Assembly: GCF_963966145.1 (NCBI RefSeq)
Contig: NC_091047.1
Location: 11,470,001 to 11,534,000, forward strand
Length of the DNA: 64,000 bases
Origin: Tenebrio molitor
Lineage: Eukaryota; Arthropoda; Insecta; Coleoptera; Tenebrionidae
Direction of reading: 5' to 3'
Shown piece by piece: positions 13,352 to 24,700 of the stretch. A model generated the notes under the pieces. It had not been told where the DNA came from and did not search any database. It saw only the letters and a list, made by a program, of their open reading frames with translations. A program made the position numbers and the translations under genes. Each line of letters starts with the position of its first letter. Position 1 is the stretch's first letter.

Positions 13352-14486
13352 TGAATACTGTTATTTTATTCGGAATCATTACATTTTTAGCAAATAAACA
13401 CTCAGTTTGGTGCAGTTTCATTTCTACCGTTTTTTGACAATTCGTGTACGCCACTGGAAAAAACTTATAACAGGGCGGGAAGTAGCCTATTACTGACGAA
13501 GAAGTAAACATAAAAAGGAATGGTTAACTTTCCGCCCTTATATAAGGATAGGAATGTGCATATTATAATACGATTCCGAATAAACATTATTATAATTTCA
13601 AGCATTCTACGAAATTCACATTCACATACATAGTGTTGCCAAAAGTTTAGAAAAAAAAATATCACGATGACGTCACTGAGCGGAAACGATGAGGAGTGGA
13701 ATATTATCGGAAACTGCTTCTTTAACAAAATAAAATCGACTTACTCGAGTTCTTTCCGAAAAGCTCAACAGGAAAAATTATTTCCATTTTTCCCAAAAAT
13801 TTTCACGCATTGTTCCTATCATGGAAATTATATAATTTAACTAAAAGTTGAATTAACAACAGCTTTGTCGAAAATTATGTTTTCAAAAATTTATTTTTTT
13901 TTAATTTCCTAAATATGTACATATAACAAATTCCTATTTTCTAATATCTACTGCTGAAAGGGAAAAACATTTAAACCAATCAGAATTTCAGTATATTTAA
14001 TTACTACATAACTTTTATTAGTAACAATTATTAAAAAGAGATTGATTAGCAAAAAGACTCTCTTATTTTACATCAGTCGTCATAAACTTTATTAAGGTGG
14101 GAATGCGTTTTCCTTATTTCTAATGGAGTATAGAATAAAAATGGTTTTTAATTTATTTTATGCCCTCCATGGACATAATTCCATTACCGTTAAGTTGGTA
14201 CCAGACAAATTAATGCATTCAGGCTTCATTAGTAAAATGAACATGTCGGTAAACATTTGTCACCTTATCATTAGTGATTGATCGACCAGATCATGTCTGT
14301 GGATTTTCTCATATAAATAATAATTAAGATTGAGAAGCTTTAAATTATTTCTCTATTTAACACCATCCTTGTGAAATTCTAAGTTGTTACTATATTTATT
14401 TTTGAGGCAAAATTAATCCTTCTAAACTTATTCCTTTATAGTGGCTGGTGGTAATTTTATGGCTATCACTATCTTATTAGAATATT

Positions 14487-14692
14487 ATACTCCGTACGCT
14501 GACAGATTGCGCGTTTTTAAATTCTAGTTCCAAAACGATAACATAACACAGTGAAAAATACTAAACTCCCCATTTCAATTGTTTCACGTTATGTAAAAAA
14601 CCGTTGTAGCCTTACAGATTAACTCCAGCCACACTTGTCTTTGTGTCTGTCTTCTGTCAAAAAACGTGCAATCTATCAGCGTACGGAGTATA
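14487..14692. mobile_element. 206-bp MITE
   Basis: TACTCCGTACGCTGACAGAT and, reversed, TACTCCGTACGCTGATAGAT form TIRs of about 32 bp (continuing TGC.CGTTTT). The core is non-coding. Confidence 0.85.
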
Positions 14693-14939
14693 CCTAACGA
14701 TTATTACAAAAAAATTGGTCATGTGACGATTTCTAAGTGTGCTTTGCCATTTTTTTCAGATACGTAACCTCACTGCATCACTTTAATGTTTGTTACTTAA
14801 TTCTGAAAAGAAGTTTTCGTGAAAAAAAATTTACACCAGGCTTGTACGCTAAATAAATGACATTCGACATCCATCTATGAAGCTACAACAAATGTTAACG
14901 GCGTATTATTACAGGTTACTGAATTCTTGAAAGAGATTT

Positions 14940-15124
14940 ATTTATTTATCCTCAATGTTGGCGTTGTGAACGCACGACACGTCAGTCTGCAGAGTAAAAG
15001 CACAAACAACGCAAAAAGTGAGGTTAGATTTGAACAGCTGATCCGTAATGTGTAATCGGTGGTGCGTTCACAATCGACTCTTCAACGCCTACTCTCGAGG
15101 ATTAATTTAGATGAACATCCGATA
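14940..15124. mobile_element. family B MITE, copy 2
   Basis: The right end matches family B (GGTGCGTTCACAATCGACTC, TTCAACGCC, ATGAACATCCGAT). The left arm is rearranged (TTTATCCTCAATGTTGGCGT) and the outermost left end is not recognisable. Confidence 0.75.
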
Positions 15125-15459
15125 TTATATTTGTTTCCGCTCGATTTAATGGATTGAATTATTTATTGTACGGGTTTCTACAAAAACAATTAGATATAAA
15201 AGTATTTTAATGATATTTTACATATGAAATCAACAAAAAAAATAAACAAAGGAATGAGCACTTGGCTATCTTGCGTAAAAATATGTTTCTTTTAAAAATA
15301 GAAATAAATGTAATTTTTGGAACCTATTTAATATAAAATTGAAGTATGGTCTGGGGGTTAATCATTTTAAGATTTCAAATAGCAAATGATCGAATTTGAT
15401 ACAAGATTTGAAAGATTGCTTCATCCCCTTATTTAAAGTAATTTTCGAACAAAAATGTC

Positions 15460-15650
15460 GTTCGGAAACATGTCTGAGATGGACATTATTTTCCAACAGG
15501 ATGTTGCTCCGCCACGCTACTTTAGGTCTGCACGAGATTCAACCAAACATATTCGTAAAAGTGGACTCATAGACGTAGTTCAACAGAATGACCAGCTTGT
15601 TTGCCCGATTTGACTGACCCAATCTGAATTTTTTGAAGCATCGATTAATA
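15460..15650 (+). pseudogene. mariner/IS630-type transposase fragment
   Basis: Reads MDIIFQQDVAPPRYFRSARD, matching the second catalytic aspartate region (FQQDGAPPH) of IS630/mariner-type transposases. A degraded region then ends near LTQSEFF (compare LTPLDFF), with a stop and frameshifts. I could not identify terminal repeats around it. Confidence 0.65.
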
Positions 15651-16264
15651 GAATTAGGGTATGTGCAACCTTTACCTTGGAAATATTCCAAATGGGAAGT
15701 CAAAATAGGTAAGAGTGCAGGAAGAACATTTGGAACATTTGTTGAAGTAACCCCATTTATTTATTTTTTATTTTTCTAAGTTTCAGTAAACATTGGTATT
15801 TATTTATTCATCATTCTTAATCACGTATTAAAATTGTATTTACGTCCTCACTGTATATTACGGACAATAAACAAATGTTGAACCACCTTTGAAAACTACA
15901 GACCTTTCCGAGCTACATATTTCCAAAGTGGATTTTTTTTTCCCTACCGGTTAGGAATGTAGGCTGTGGATACCTCATTTGAAGTGAGAAAATTCAACTT
16001 TCTCGCTAAGGTAAGAAAGTTAATCATGAAATGTTTATGGTAAAACTGTACCAAAATACAAATGTCAAAAGTGACAAAAGTGAAATAAGTTATTGATAAA
16101 TGAAAGCCAATTCAATAAAGCAAGTTGGTAGATCAATCATATAATCTGGAAAATAAACAGATAAGCTAGGTAGGTAGATTACTTTACCCTGTTTATTTCA
16201 AATTTTCCAACAAACGTCAAATCTTCAAATGCGATGACAAGTTAATTAAACAAATAACCCACCC
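15651..16264. other. unassigned DNA
   Basis: AT-rich with no supported gene. AAGGTAAGAAAGT (about 16009) is mirrored by ACTTTCTTACCTT (about 16341), so the hairpin below may be the core of a foldback of about 0.4 kb. Confidence 0.4.
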
Positions 16265-16334
16265 TTGCAGACCTTAGGCACTTACAAACCTCGCCTACGG
16301 CTCGGTTTGTAATCTTTGCCTGCGGTCTGCAAGA
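16265..16334. repeat. hairpin repeat with CTCGCCTACGGCTCG apex
   Basis: CTTGCAGACCTTAGGCA and TGCCTGCGGTCTGCAAG form the stem. Inner arms TTACAAACC and GGTTTGTAA surround the apex. Confidence 0.65.
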
Positions 16335-18295
16335 AAGCACTTTCTTACCTTGGTTTGAAATGTATGTACCTACTATTAATCTGAGAATGTGTCTTCATTT
16401 AAAAATGTAGAATAAGACTTGAACTTTACTTGTCATCGCCCTATATCTACGTATATTTTCGCGAACGTTATAGTTCTCCAAATAAAGAATAAAACATCTC
16501 CAGGATCTGATTGAAATGCATTTTTAAATTTTATGTCGACATAAAAATATGAACTGTGTTATCTGTCTGTGACAAAAGTTACTTAAATGTGAGATCGCAG
16601 AAATCAATTGAATAGTAAACGTCTTCCGTTGATTTGGCACCACATCAATTTTTACAGCGTCGTTGATCTGTGAACAGCGATAGTTAACTAAATTAATTTT
16701 ACGCTCTTGGTGGCAAACGTCTTATGGAATCGTTGACAAAACACGTTATTATAGCGTTAACATTGCATTACTGGTTTCCCAAAGCGACTCCTGAAGAACA
16801 TTACTGCCGGCTTCCAGTGTAAACAAACCACTTACCAAGTAGCTTACAAAAGCCACAACAGAAGCTGCGCGTTACAGATTACAATAACATTTATTTAAAA
16901 ACTATTACTGTAAATATGTGTGCAAGACGGCATCTGATTTGAGTGTCTGTACGGCTGCAGCCGAGTGCATATATTATACTTGAAATGCAATATTTTACAA
17001 ATGCCATAAAACGGATATAAAGTGCGTTTTACGAGTCTGGTTAATGTTGCGGTACGTAGAATGGCTATACCAAGTTATTCCCTTTCGGTCAGTTAAAATT
17101 TATTATTTCTGCATCCGCTTCAAACTAATTAAACCAAATCCGAATATAGTTGGCTAAATTGTAAGTGGGACCATTGATTATCCATCAAATTTTATTAACT
17201 GATAACTGTTCGGAAGTATTAAAGATCTGACGACGGTCGTGTTAGGTTTCCGGTTTTACGCCGGTGCATATCGACTGGAATCTTTTAATTCATTAAAAGA
17301 TACAAAGCGTTGCGGCAACACTTTAGCGACCACCGCCAGACGTCGCTAGATGTAATAAAATATAAATTAGCCAGTTAGTGGGCACTTGAAAAAGCATCAA
17401 CAAAATATAAATGCTCCATCATTAACTATAAAATAGAAGATAAGGGGGCACGGTAATTACACACAGCCAATCACCAACAAGACGAAGCACACATAAACAA
17501 CCAATGTGTTTAAATCAACGGCAAAGAGGTCTTCTATGGCGAACCCGTGTGGTCCCCTCCATAAAATACATAAATATTATGAAGGGTAATTTGCTAATTG
17601 CTTTTGAACTGAGCCGCCAAAATAAGAAAAACTTTCTGAAAGCTTGAAAGCTTCCTATAGAACGACCTGTGGACAAGAATCTCTCCAACACAACAGAAGT
17701 TAGACGATTATAAAAGTCAATGAATTGTGAAAAGATGTAAACCATTCGAGTATAAAGAATAGATAGTAATAAATGTCGAAGAAGAAATTGCAGTAATAAA
17801 AAAATATTTCTCTTGTTTATACATGCGTGGGACAAGTTATTATTCCTTCGAGTCAACACACTGAAACAATAACCAACAAAAAAAAAGATTGCACTTCGGT
17901 GTTCTGCGTGTCTTTGGTGTATGAGGAAAAGTATGAAAAGAATTCACAAAGTAAATAACAAAAAGTAAGTATTACTATCAAACAAGGACTGTAAGGACGT
18001 AAAATAAAAAAAAATATGTCTACATGATAGTGTTAACATTATTTGAGTCTAATTAATACCAAGGTAGAAAAGCTTGAAGACCTTAGGATGTCCTTTCTCG
18101 ATTTTTGCTTACATTTGCCCAAATACTCTGGGGATATACCTACACAAAATTTCTGACTACGAATTAAATGAGTACAACTTGGCAAACAGGAAGGATATGA
18201 TAATTCTTTTTGAGGACGCTTAAGATTAACAACCATTTATCTTCCGATTTTTTTTTTTTTTGTATAAAAGCATATTTGTCTGACACTTTTCCTTA
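16335..18295. other. unassigned DNA
   Basis: No bounded repeat or recognised gene. A 114-codon minus-strand frame at 17515-17859 lacks recognisable motifs and is probably chance. Confidence 0.4.
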
Positions 18296-19985
18296 TACAG
18301 GGTCACTATAATGACGGTAGTCGAAGCAAGCCATGACATTTTTGCCGCTCTATACAGGCTGATTCACGTAGCCCGTTCATTAGAAACTTTATGATTTCCC
18401 AAAATCATATTAATATGAAAATTGGTAGTTGACTATAATCGACTACTCAAGTTCAAATGAAATACATATTTTCAAAATGGCGGCACTTCCGGAAATACCG
18501 GAAATCAATGCCATCTTTGTTTTTTTAAATAGAAAGGCCACATTTTGACTTCACATTTCGATTCTACGTTAACTTTTGAGTTTAGTACGTCTTTTTCTCA
18601 ATACTTATCTGTCATCGTTTTTGACCTATGTCATCTTTTTTGCAAAAAAGTGAGGTTGCAGGGCTTTATTAAAAAATTTATAATTCCTGAACCATCAGAA
18701 ATAAATAATTTATTTTTACTTTACTGACTTGCCAAAGATTTGGCCGCTTTTTGCGCTATCAACGACATTTTTTTTATGTTTCATACGCCTACTGCAATTT
18801 TTTAAAATTGATAATCAAAAAATGTCGAAAACTTCATTTTTTTAAATAGCAACTACCGTTTCTGATACTAGATATAAATGTAAAATTAAATTTTAAGGCC
18901 ACTTTTATTAACATTATGTATGTCTATTTGCAACCGTTTAGGCGTAATTTCAATTTTTTGAATAAAATATTCTTTTTTATAAGCAATAGTTTTATTTGAA
19001 TTTTTATTCAAAAATAGCATTGCAATAAATATTAGATAACAACAAAACAATAAAAAATAAGCAAATTAACAAAAACATTTTTTAATGTAAATGATTTCGT
19101 TGAAAATATTTTTTTGTTAATTTGCTTTTTTTTAATATTTCGTTGTTATTTACTGTTTATTGCATGCGATTTTTGAATAAAAATTCAAATAAAACAATTG
19201 TTTGATAAAAAAAAGAATATTTTACTGAAAAAATCGAAATTACGCCAAAACGGCTGGGAATAGGCATACACAATGTTTATAAAAGCAGGCTTAGAATTAA
19301 ATTTTACATTTATATGTAGTGTCACAAATGGTGGTTGCCATTTAAAAAAATGAAGTTTTTGACATTTTTGGATTAGCAATTTTGAAAAATTTCAGTAGGC
19401 GTATGAATCATAAAAAAATTTTCACTAATGGCGGAAAAGATCGGCCAGGTCTTTAGGAATTCAACTAAAAAAAAACACAATTATTTATTTCCGATGATTC
19501 AAGAGTTATAAATTTGTTAGTGAAGTCCTGCAACCTCGCTTTTTTGCAAAAAAGATGACATAGGTCAAAAACGATGACAGATAAGTGTTGACAAAAAGAT
19601 GTTCCAAACTCAAAATTTAACGTAGAATCGAAATGTGAAGTCAAAATGAGGCCTTTCCATTTAAAAAAATAAAGATAGCGTCGATTTCCGGTATTTCCGG
19701 AATTGCCACCATTTTGAAAATATTTCATTTGAACTTGGAGTAGTCGATTATAGTCAACTATGTACCAATTTTCATATTAATATGATTTGGGGAAATCAGA
19801 ATGTTTCTAATGAACGGGCTACGTGAATCAGCCTGTATAACCATGGTCAATGGTATCAATTGTGTGGCCGATGTGTATTACTGTATTCACATAATATTGA
19901 TCAATTTCATATGGAGGGACAACTTTAAATTTAACATTCAGTTTTCACGCTAACTTGGACCACAATCATTGAAAATGACCCTGTA
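18296..19985. mobile_element. family A MITE interrupted by a foldback element
   Basis: The outer parts (18296-18352 and 19838-19985) match the intact MITE at 61224-61541. The left has GTAGTCGAAGCAAGCCATG and TTTTTGCCGC; the right, reversed, has AATGATTGTGGTCCAAGTTA. The two ends are now split by a 1.5-kb insertion. Confidence 0.8.
18353..19837. mobile_element. 1.49-kb foldback transposon with ~700-bp inverted arms
   Basis: TACAGGCTGATTCACGTAGC starts the left arm and its complement ends the right arm, within a TA duplication. Matching continues almost to the centre (about 19,095): CATCGTTTTTGACCTATGTC is mirrored by GACATAGGTCAAAAACGATG, and AAGCAAATTAACAAAAA by TTTTTGTTAATTTGCTT. Similar open frames on opposite strands of the two arms are mirror copies, not genes. 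Any transcript would form a very long hairpin. Confidence 0.92.
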
Positions 19986-20338
19986 TAACGGTTTTTTTTG
20001 CGCAAACTAATTCTCAGCGTCCCCAAAAATTTAATCAAGCAATTTTCAGTCGGTTTATCTAATCTAATGCAATACATTCTTTGTAATGAAGGTGGCTTTA
20101 CAGTGGTTCAATTAATTATATCTTATAAACAAGACACTAATGTCTATTTTCCGCAAATTAAGTTATAATGTAAGAACACCTGCTGTAACCAATGATGAAT
20201 TTTAATTTCGTATGACGACTATACGGGTATAGCCGCAAATTACATCCCATCGAAACTCGAAGTAAATAAAATAGTATATGTATTATATCATTAAGAGTAG
20301 AAGTGTCATTTTTTGGCAATATTATAATGTATAATATA
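19986..20338. other. unassigned DNA
   Basis: Nothing recognisable between the two mobile-element clusters. Confidence 0.5.
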
Positions 20339-20737
20339 TACAGGGTGTCGCAAAATTAACGTATTCCAAGTCGGGGGTCTTGTAGGGAAAAATCTCACGA
20401 ATCTCGAAAAAATAAAATAAAAAATATAGGGGGTCTTTACAAAGATATATGGGTTTGAAGGTTCAAACTTTTCATCATGTTTTCTTCAAATAAAAGATAT
20501 AAATGGTTGACATTCATTTTGAAATATGGTGAGGATGATTATGTAAAATATTAAAATATAAATGAAAAGACATTTCTTGAAAAAAACAGCTTTATCTCGA
20601 AAAAATAAGTTTTATTTTTCCAATTTTTGTTCAAAAGGGAAGTACAACAGCTAGAATATTAATCAGGTACTTCTGAACAAATATTGGCAACGTTATATTT
20701 TTTTCAACAGGTCAACAGGATGTCCCCTAGTAAGCCC

Positions 20738-20906
20738 TGTAGCGCCGTGCTGTACCTCATTTCAAATCTGGCGCTACTCCTACCCCCACACCGAGTGACG
20801 AGGAAGGAAGAACTCTCTCGTCTCTCGCGGATGAACCAGAAGCTCTCTCGTGCTGTTAGTGTGTTAGTGAACCCAATAAATATAAGCGTGATTGCCAAAA
20901 CGCAAT
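20738..20906 (+). repeat. 5' LTR of the gypsy element
   Basis: At 169 bp this is very short for an LTR. It begins TGTAGCGCCGTGC and ends ACGCAAT, and is identical base for base to the 3' copy. It contains CCCAATAAATATAAGC, combining an AATAAA and a TATA-like stretch, near the 3' end. Confidence 0.95.
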
Positions 20907-20908
20907 AT

Positions 20909-20926
20909 TGGTGACCCCGACGTGAT
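20909..20926 (+). other. primer-binding site, tRNA-Trp
   Basis: TGGTGACCCCGACGTGAT, two bases after the 5' LTR, is complementary to the last 18 nt (with CCA) of insect tRNA-Trp as I remember its sequence. Confidence 0.85.
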
Positions 20927-20951
20927 CACGCCGACATCTAGCAACGCCAAA

Positions 20952-21785
20952 ATGCCGGGCGGAAGTGACGCGAACGAGCCCCAAGTCGCCGCCTCGCAGC
21001 TGACGCTACCTCCGTGCTGGACGCATAAGCCGGAGCTTTGGTTCGCCATGGTGGAGGCCAAATTCAACCTGGCGACACCCAAAATCACAAAGGAGGACAC
21101 GAAGTTCAGCCACGTGGTCGCCGCGCTCGGTCCAGACCTCGCCGGAGAAGTAGCCGACCTCATACTCAAACCAGATGCGGACGCCCCGTACAGCAGGTTG
21201 AAGGCCGAGATTTTGAGCAGGACGACGCTAACGGAGACCCAGAAGCTGAAGCAACTCCTATCGGGACAGGAGTTGGGCACCCGGAAACCCTCGCAACTTC
21301 TCAGGCACATGAGGACTCTGGTGACGGACACGCAGTACGTTAACGAATCCGTTTTGCGGGAGTTGTTCCTGCAGCAAATGCCCAGCAGCATACAACCCAT
21401 CCTGGTAGCGGTGACGGGGATCGATCTCGACCAGGTAGCTATGGTGGCGGACAAAATCCTGGAAGCCACCCCAACGGCCGCCATTGCAGCCACCACACGC
21501 AACACGCCGTCCACCCCGCAAGGCCAGTCCACATCAACGTCAGAGGGCGCCACTCTAGGGGCGGTCATGCGGAGGTTGGAGAAGATGGAGCAACAATTGA
21601 AGCAGCTAGGCAACCAACGTCACGAGCGGGAACGAAGCAGAGGGCGCAGCCAAAGTCGCAGCCGAGGAGCCCCCGACACGGACACTGGCAAATACTGTTG
21701 GTATCACTACAAATTCGGAGACCGAGCACGGCAATGCAAGGACCCCTGCGCGTATCCAAAAAACGCCACGTCGGGGCAGGAGTAA
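20952..21785 (+). CDS. gag: Gag polyprotein of the gypsy element
   Basis: This 277-residue Gag starts at the first ATG after the primer site (MPGGSDANEP). The reading frame stays open upstream into the LTR without another ATG. It forms the retrotransposon particle in the cytoplasm and binds its RNA. Residues around 30-180 are the capsid-like helical region (KPELWFAMVEAKF, LRELFLQQMP). Near residues 220-245 there is a basic RS-rich stretch (ERERSRGRSQSRSRG). It ends with a zinc knuckle C249-X2-H252-X9-C262-X3-C266, an unusual CHCC order instead of CCHC. Pol overlaps its last 88 nt in the -1 frame. Confidence 0.93.
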   Translation: MPGGSDANEPQVAASQLTLPPCWTHKPELWFAMVEAKFNLATPKITKEDTKFSHVVAALGPDLAGEVADLILKPDADAPYSRLKAEILSRTTLTETQKLKQLLSGQELGTRKPSQLLRHMRTLVTDTQYVNESVLRELFLQQMPSSIQPILVAVTGIDLDQVAMVADKILEATPTAAIAATTRNTPSTPQGQSTSTSEGATLGAVMRRLEKMEQQLKQLGNQRHERERSRGRSQSRSRGAPDTDTGKYCWYHYKFGDRARQCKDPCAYPKNATSGQE

Positions 21786-24700
21786 AGTCAGCTCCTGCCA
21801 CACGGTGTACAGCCCGTCGCCTCTATGTAAGTGACAAACAGTCAAAGATACATTTTTTGGTGGATACGGGGGCGGATTTCAGCATTTTGCCCGCGAAGTT
21901 CAGAGACCAGAAACGTTACGTTCCGCGTTTCAACCTGCAAACGGCAAGCGGATCCGGTATTAAAGTGCTAGGTGAAAGACTGCTTCGTCTGAATATCGGC
22001 TTAAGACGAGAATTCACGTGGACGTTTTTAATCGCAGACGTGACAGACGCCATCCTCGGAGCAGACTTTTTAGACAGTTTCAAATTAATAGTGGACATCA
22101 GTGGTAAAAGGTTAATCGACTCGGAAACGTGGCTAGCAGTGCAGTGCCCCCTAAAACAAACAAATCCACAGACAATACGGGCAGTGTTTACGAATGCAGC
22201 TGACGCGTACCAACAACTGCTGCGGCAGTTCCCCAACGTACTCAGGTCGTCAAACGTGCCAACCGAACCGCATCACACAGTCCTGCATTACATTGAAACA
22301 AAAGGTCCTCCAGCACACCATAGACCGAGGAGGTTGCCCCCGGAGAAATACCAGCTGGCCAAAAAAGAATTCGAAAATCTCCAGCGACAAGGCATCATCA
22401 AACCTTCCTCATCGCCGTGGGCCAGCCCACTCCACTTGGTGCAAAAAGCTGACAAAACTTGGAGAGCATGTGGAGATTTCCGGACGCTCAACGCCCAAAC
22501 TGTACCTGATCGGTACCCGATCCCACACATACAAGACTTCAGCCAACACCTCCGAGGCAGAACCATTTTCTCCACCATCGATCTGGTAAGAGCCTATTAC
22601 CAAATTCCGGTTAACCCAGCCGACCAACCAAAAACAGCAGTAACTACACCATTCGGGTTATTTGAGTTTACCCGTACACCATTTGGTCTCCGGAACGCAG
22701 CCCAGACGTTCCAAAGGTTTATGAATGAACTGTTTCAGGGATTAGATTTTGTGTACGTCTACATAGACGACATTTTAGTAGCGTCCCACACAGAAGAAGA
22801 ACACCTCCGTCATCTCAAACAAGTACTAGAAAGACTTCATCGCCATAACGTGGTAATAAATCCAAAAAAATGCACTTTTGGGGCCGCAGAGATCAGCTTC
22901 TTGGGGGTCAAGGTCACGTCAGAAGGCGTAGAACCATTACCAGACAAGGTCGAGGCCATCTGCAACTTGACGTTCCCAACGACATCGAAACAATTGCAAC
23001 GTTTCTTGGGCATGGTGAATTACTATCGGAGGTGGATCCCACAAGCAGCAAAAACCCAAGCACCCTTAAACGCCCTCCTGAACGGCTGCACACGACGAGA
23101 GGTCCCGATCGAACCAACGGAAGAGACAAAAACAGCTTTTGAGAAGTGCAAAGAGGATTTGATGCAAGCAGCCAGGTTAACATACCCCAGCCACAGCAAC
23201 CCTCTCAGCATCGCGACAGACGCTTCGGACTGGGCAATCGGCGGAGTACTGCAACAGCTCGAAGAGGGACAGCAAAAGCCAATAGCATTCTTCTCAAGGA
23301 AGCTCACCGGTACCGAAAAAAAGTACAGCGCCTACGATCGAGAACTTTTGGCGATTTATCAAACCATATTACACTTCCGACACTTCCTAGAGGGTCGCAA
23401 TTTCACAATCTTCAGTGACCACAAACCCTTAATTTATGCCTTTCAGAAAAAACCAGACCAGTGTACTCCACGACAAGCTAGACAGCTGGATGTAATCTCC
23501 CAATTCTCCACGAACATCAGGCACATCAGTGGGGAAGAGAACACTCCAGCGGACACGTTGTCGAGAATACAAGCGGTCCAATCATGCAACTTCACCGGGG
23601 ATGCATTAGCTGAAGCACAAGAGCATGACGAACAACTCCAGGCCCTAAAAACAGAAGGCAAGTTCACCTTTGTACAGTTGCCCATTCCGCTGTCAGAGAA
23701 AACCCTCTGGTACGAAACGACACATGGAAACCGCCTCTATGTACCTAGACCATTCAGACGACTCGTCTTCGACAAGGTACACAACTTGGCTCATCCGGGG
23801 GTCAGGAGTATGACGAAACAAATCACCAAAAATTACTTTTGGCCAAATATGAAGAGAGACACCGCATCCTGGGTAAAGACGTGCCTTCAGTGTCAGAGGT
23901 CCAAGGTCCAGCGCCACACAAAAACCCCAATCGGCACCTTCAGTCAACCAGATGCACGCTTCAGCCATGTACACCTAGACATTGTCGGTCCTCTCACTCA
24001 CTCAAATGGAAAAGAGTACCTACTGACGATGGTGGACCGGTTCACGAGATGGCCAGAAGCAGTGGCGATCAGCGACATAAGCGCCGAAACGTGCGCCAGG
24101 GCATTCATCACCACTTGGATGAGCAGGTTCGGTGCCCCAGCCAGAATCGTTACAGACAGAGGAACACAATTCACGTCAGCTCTATTCCGAACTCTGACAG
24201 AACTCATAGGCACACACCACATCCAAACAACTGCCTATCACCCACAAAGCAATGGTACAGTGGAACGGTTTCACAGATCCCTGAAAGCAGCGTTGATGTG
24301 CCATCAAGCCTCTTGGTCGGAAGCGCTGCCCCTAGTACTGCTAGGTCTCCGGACAACAGTCAAAGAAGACCTCGAAGCTTCACCAGCCGACCTGGTCTAC
24401 GGCACTGCATTGCGATTACCCGGAGACATGATCCGAACCAGCACGCCCGCTTCCAGGGACAACCAAGCACCAACACCCCACTTTGTAGAGGAACTGCGGT
24501 CGAAGATGAACGCGATCCCCTATACGGCTTCACAGACACACGGCGAGCACCCAGTTTACCTCCCGAAAGACCTGCAGCAAGCCAAATACGTATTCGTCCG
24601 AGTCGACGCCGTGAGGAAGCCATTACAGCCCCCTTACGACGGCCCATACAAAGTGTTGGCAAGGAACCCTAAATATTTTTCGTTGCAGATCAAAAGCAAA

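Noticed and set aside
17515..17859. 114-codon minus-strand frame
   Set aside because: Rich in Phe/Leu/Arg, no domain, no promoter or splice context; expected by chance in AT-rich DNA.
18545..19728. Matching frames on opposite strands (18545-18727 and 19465-19728)
   Set aside because: They are mirror images created by the two arms of the foldback element, not genes.
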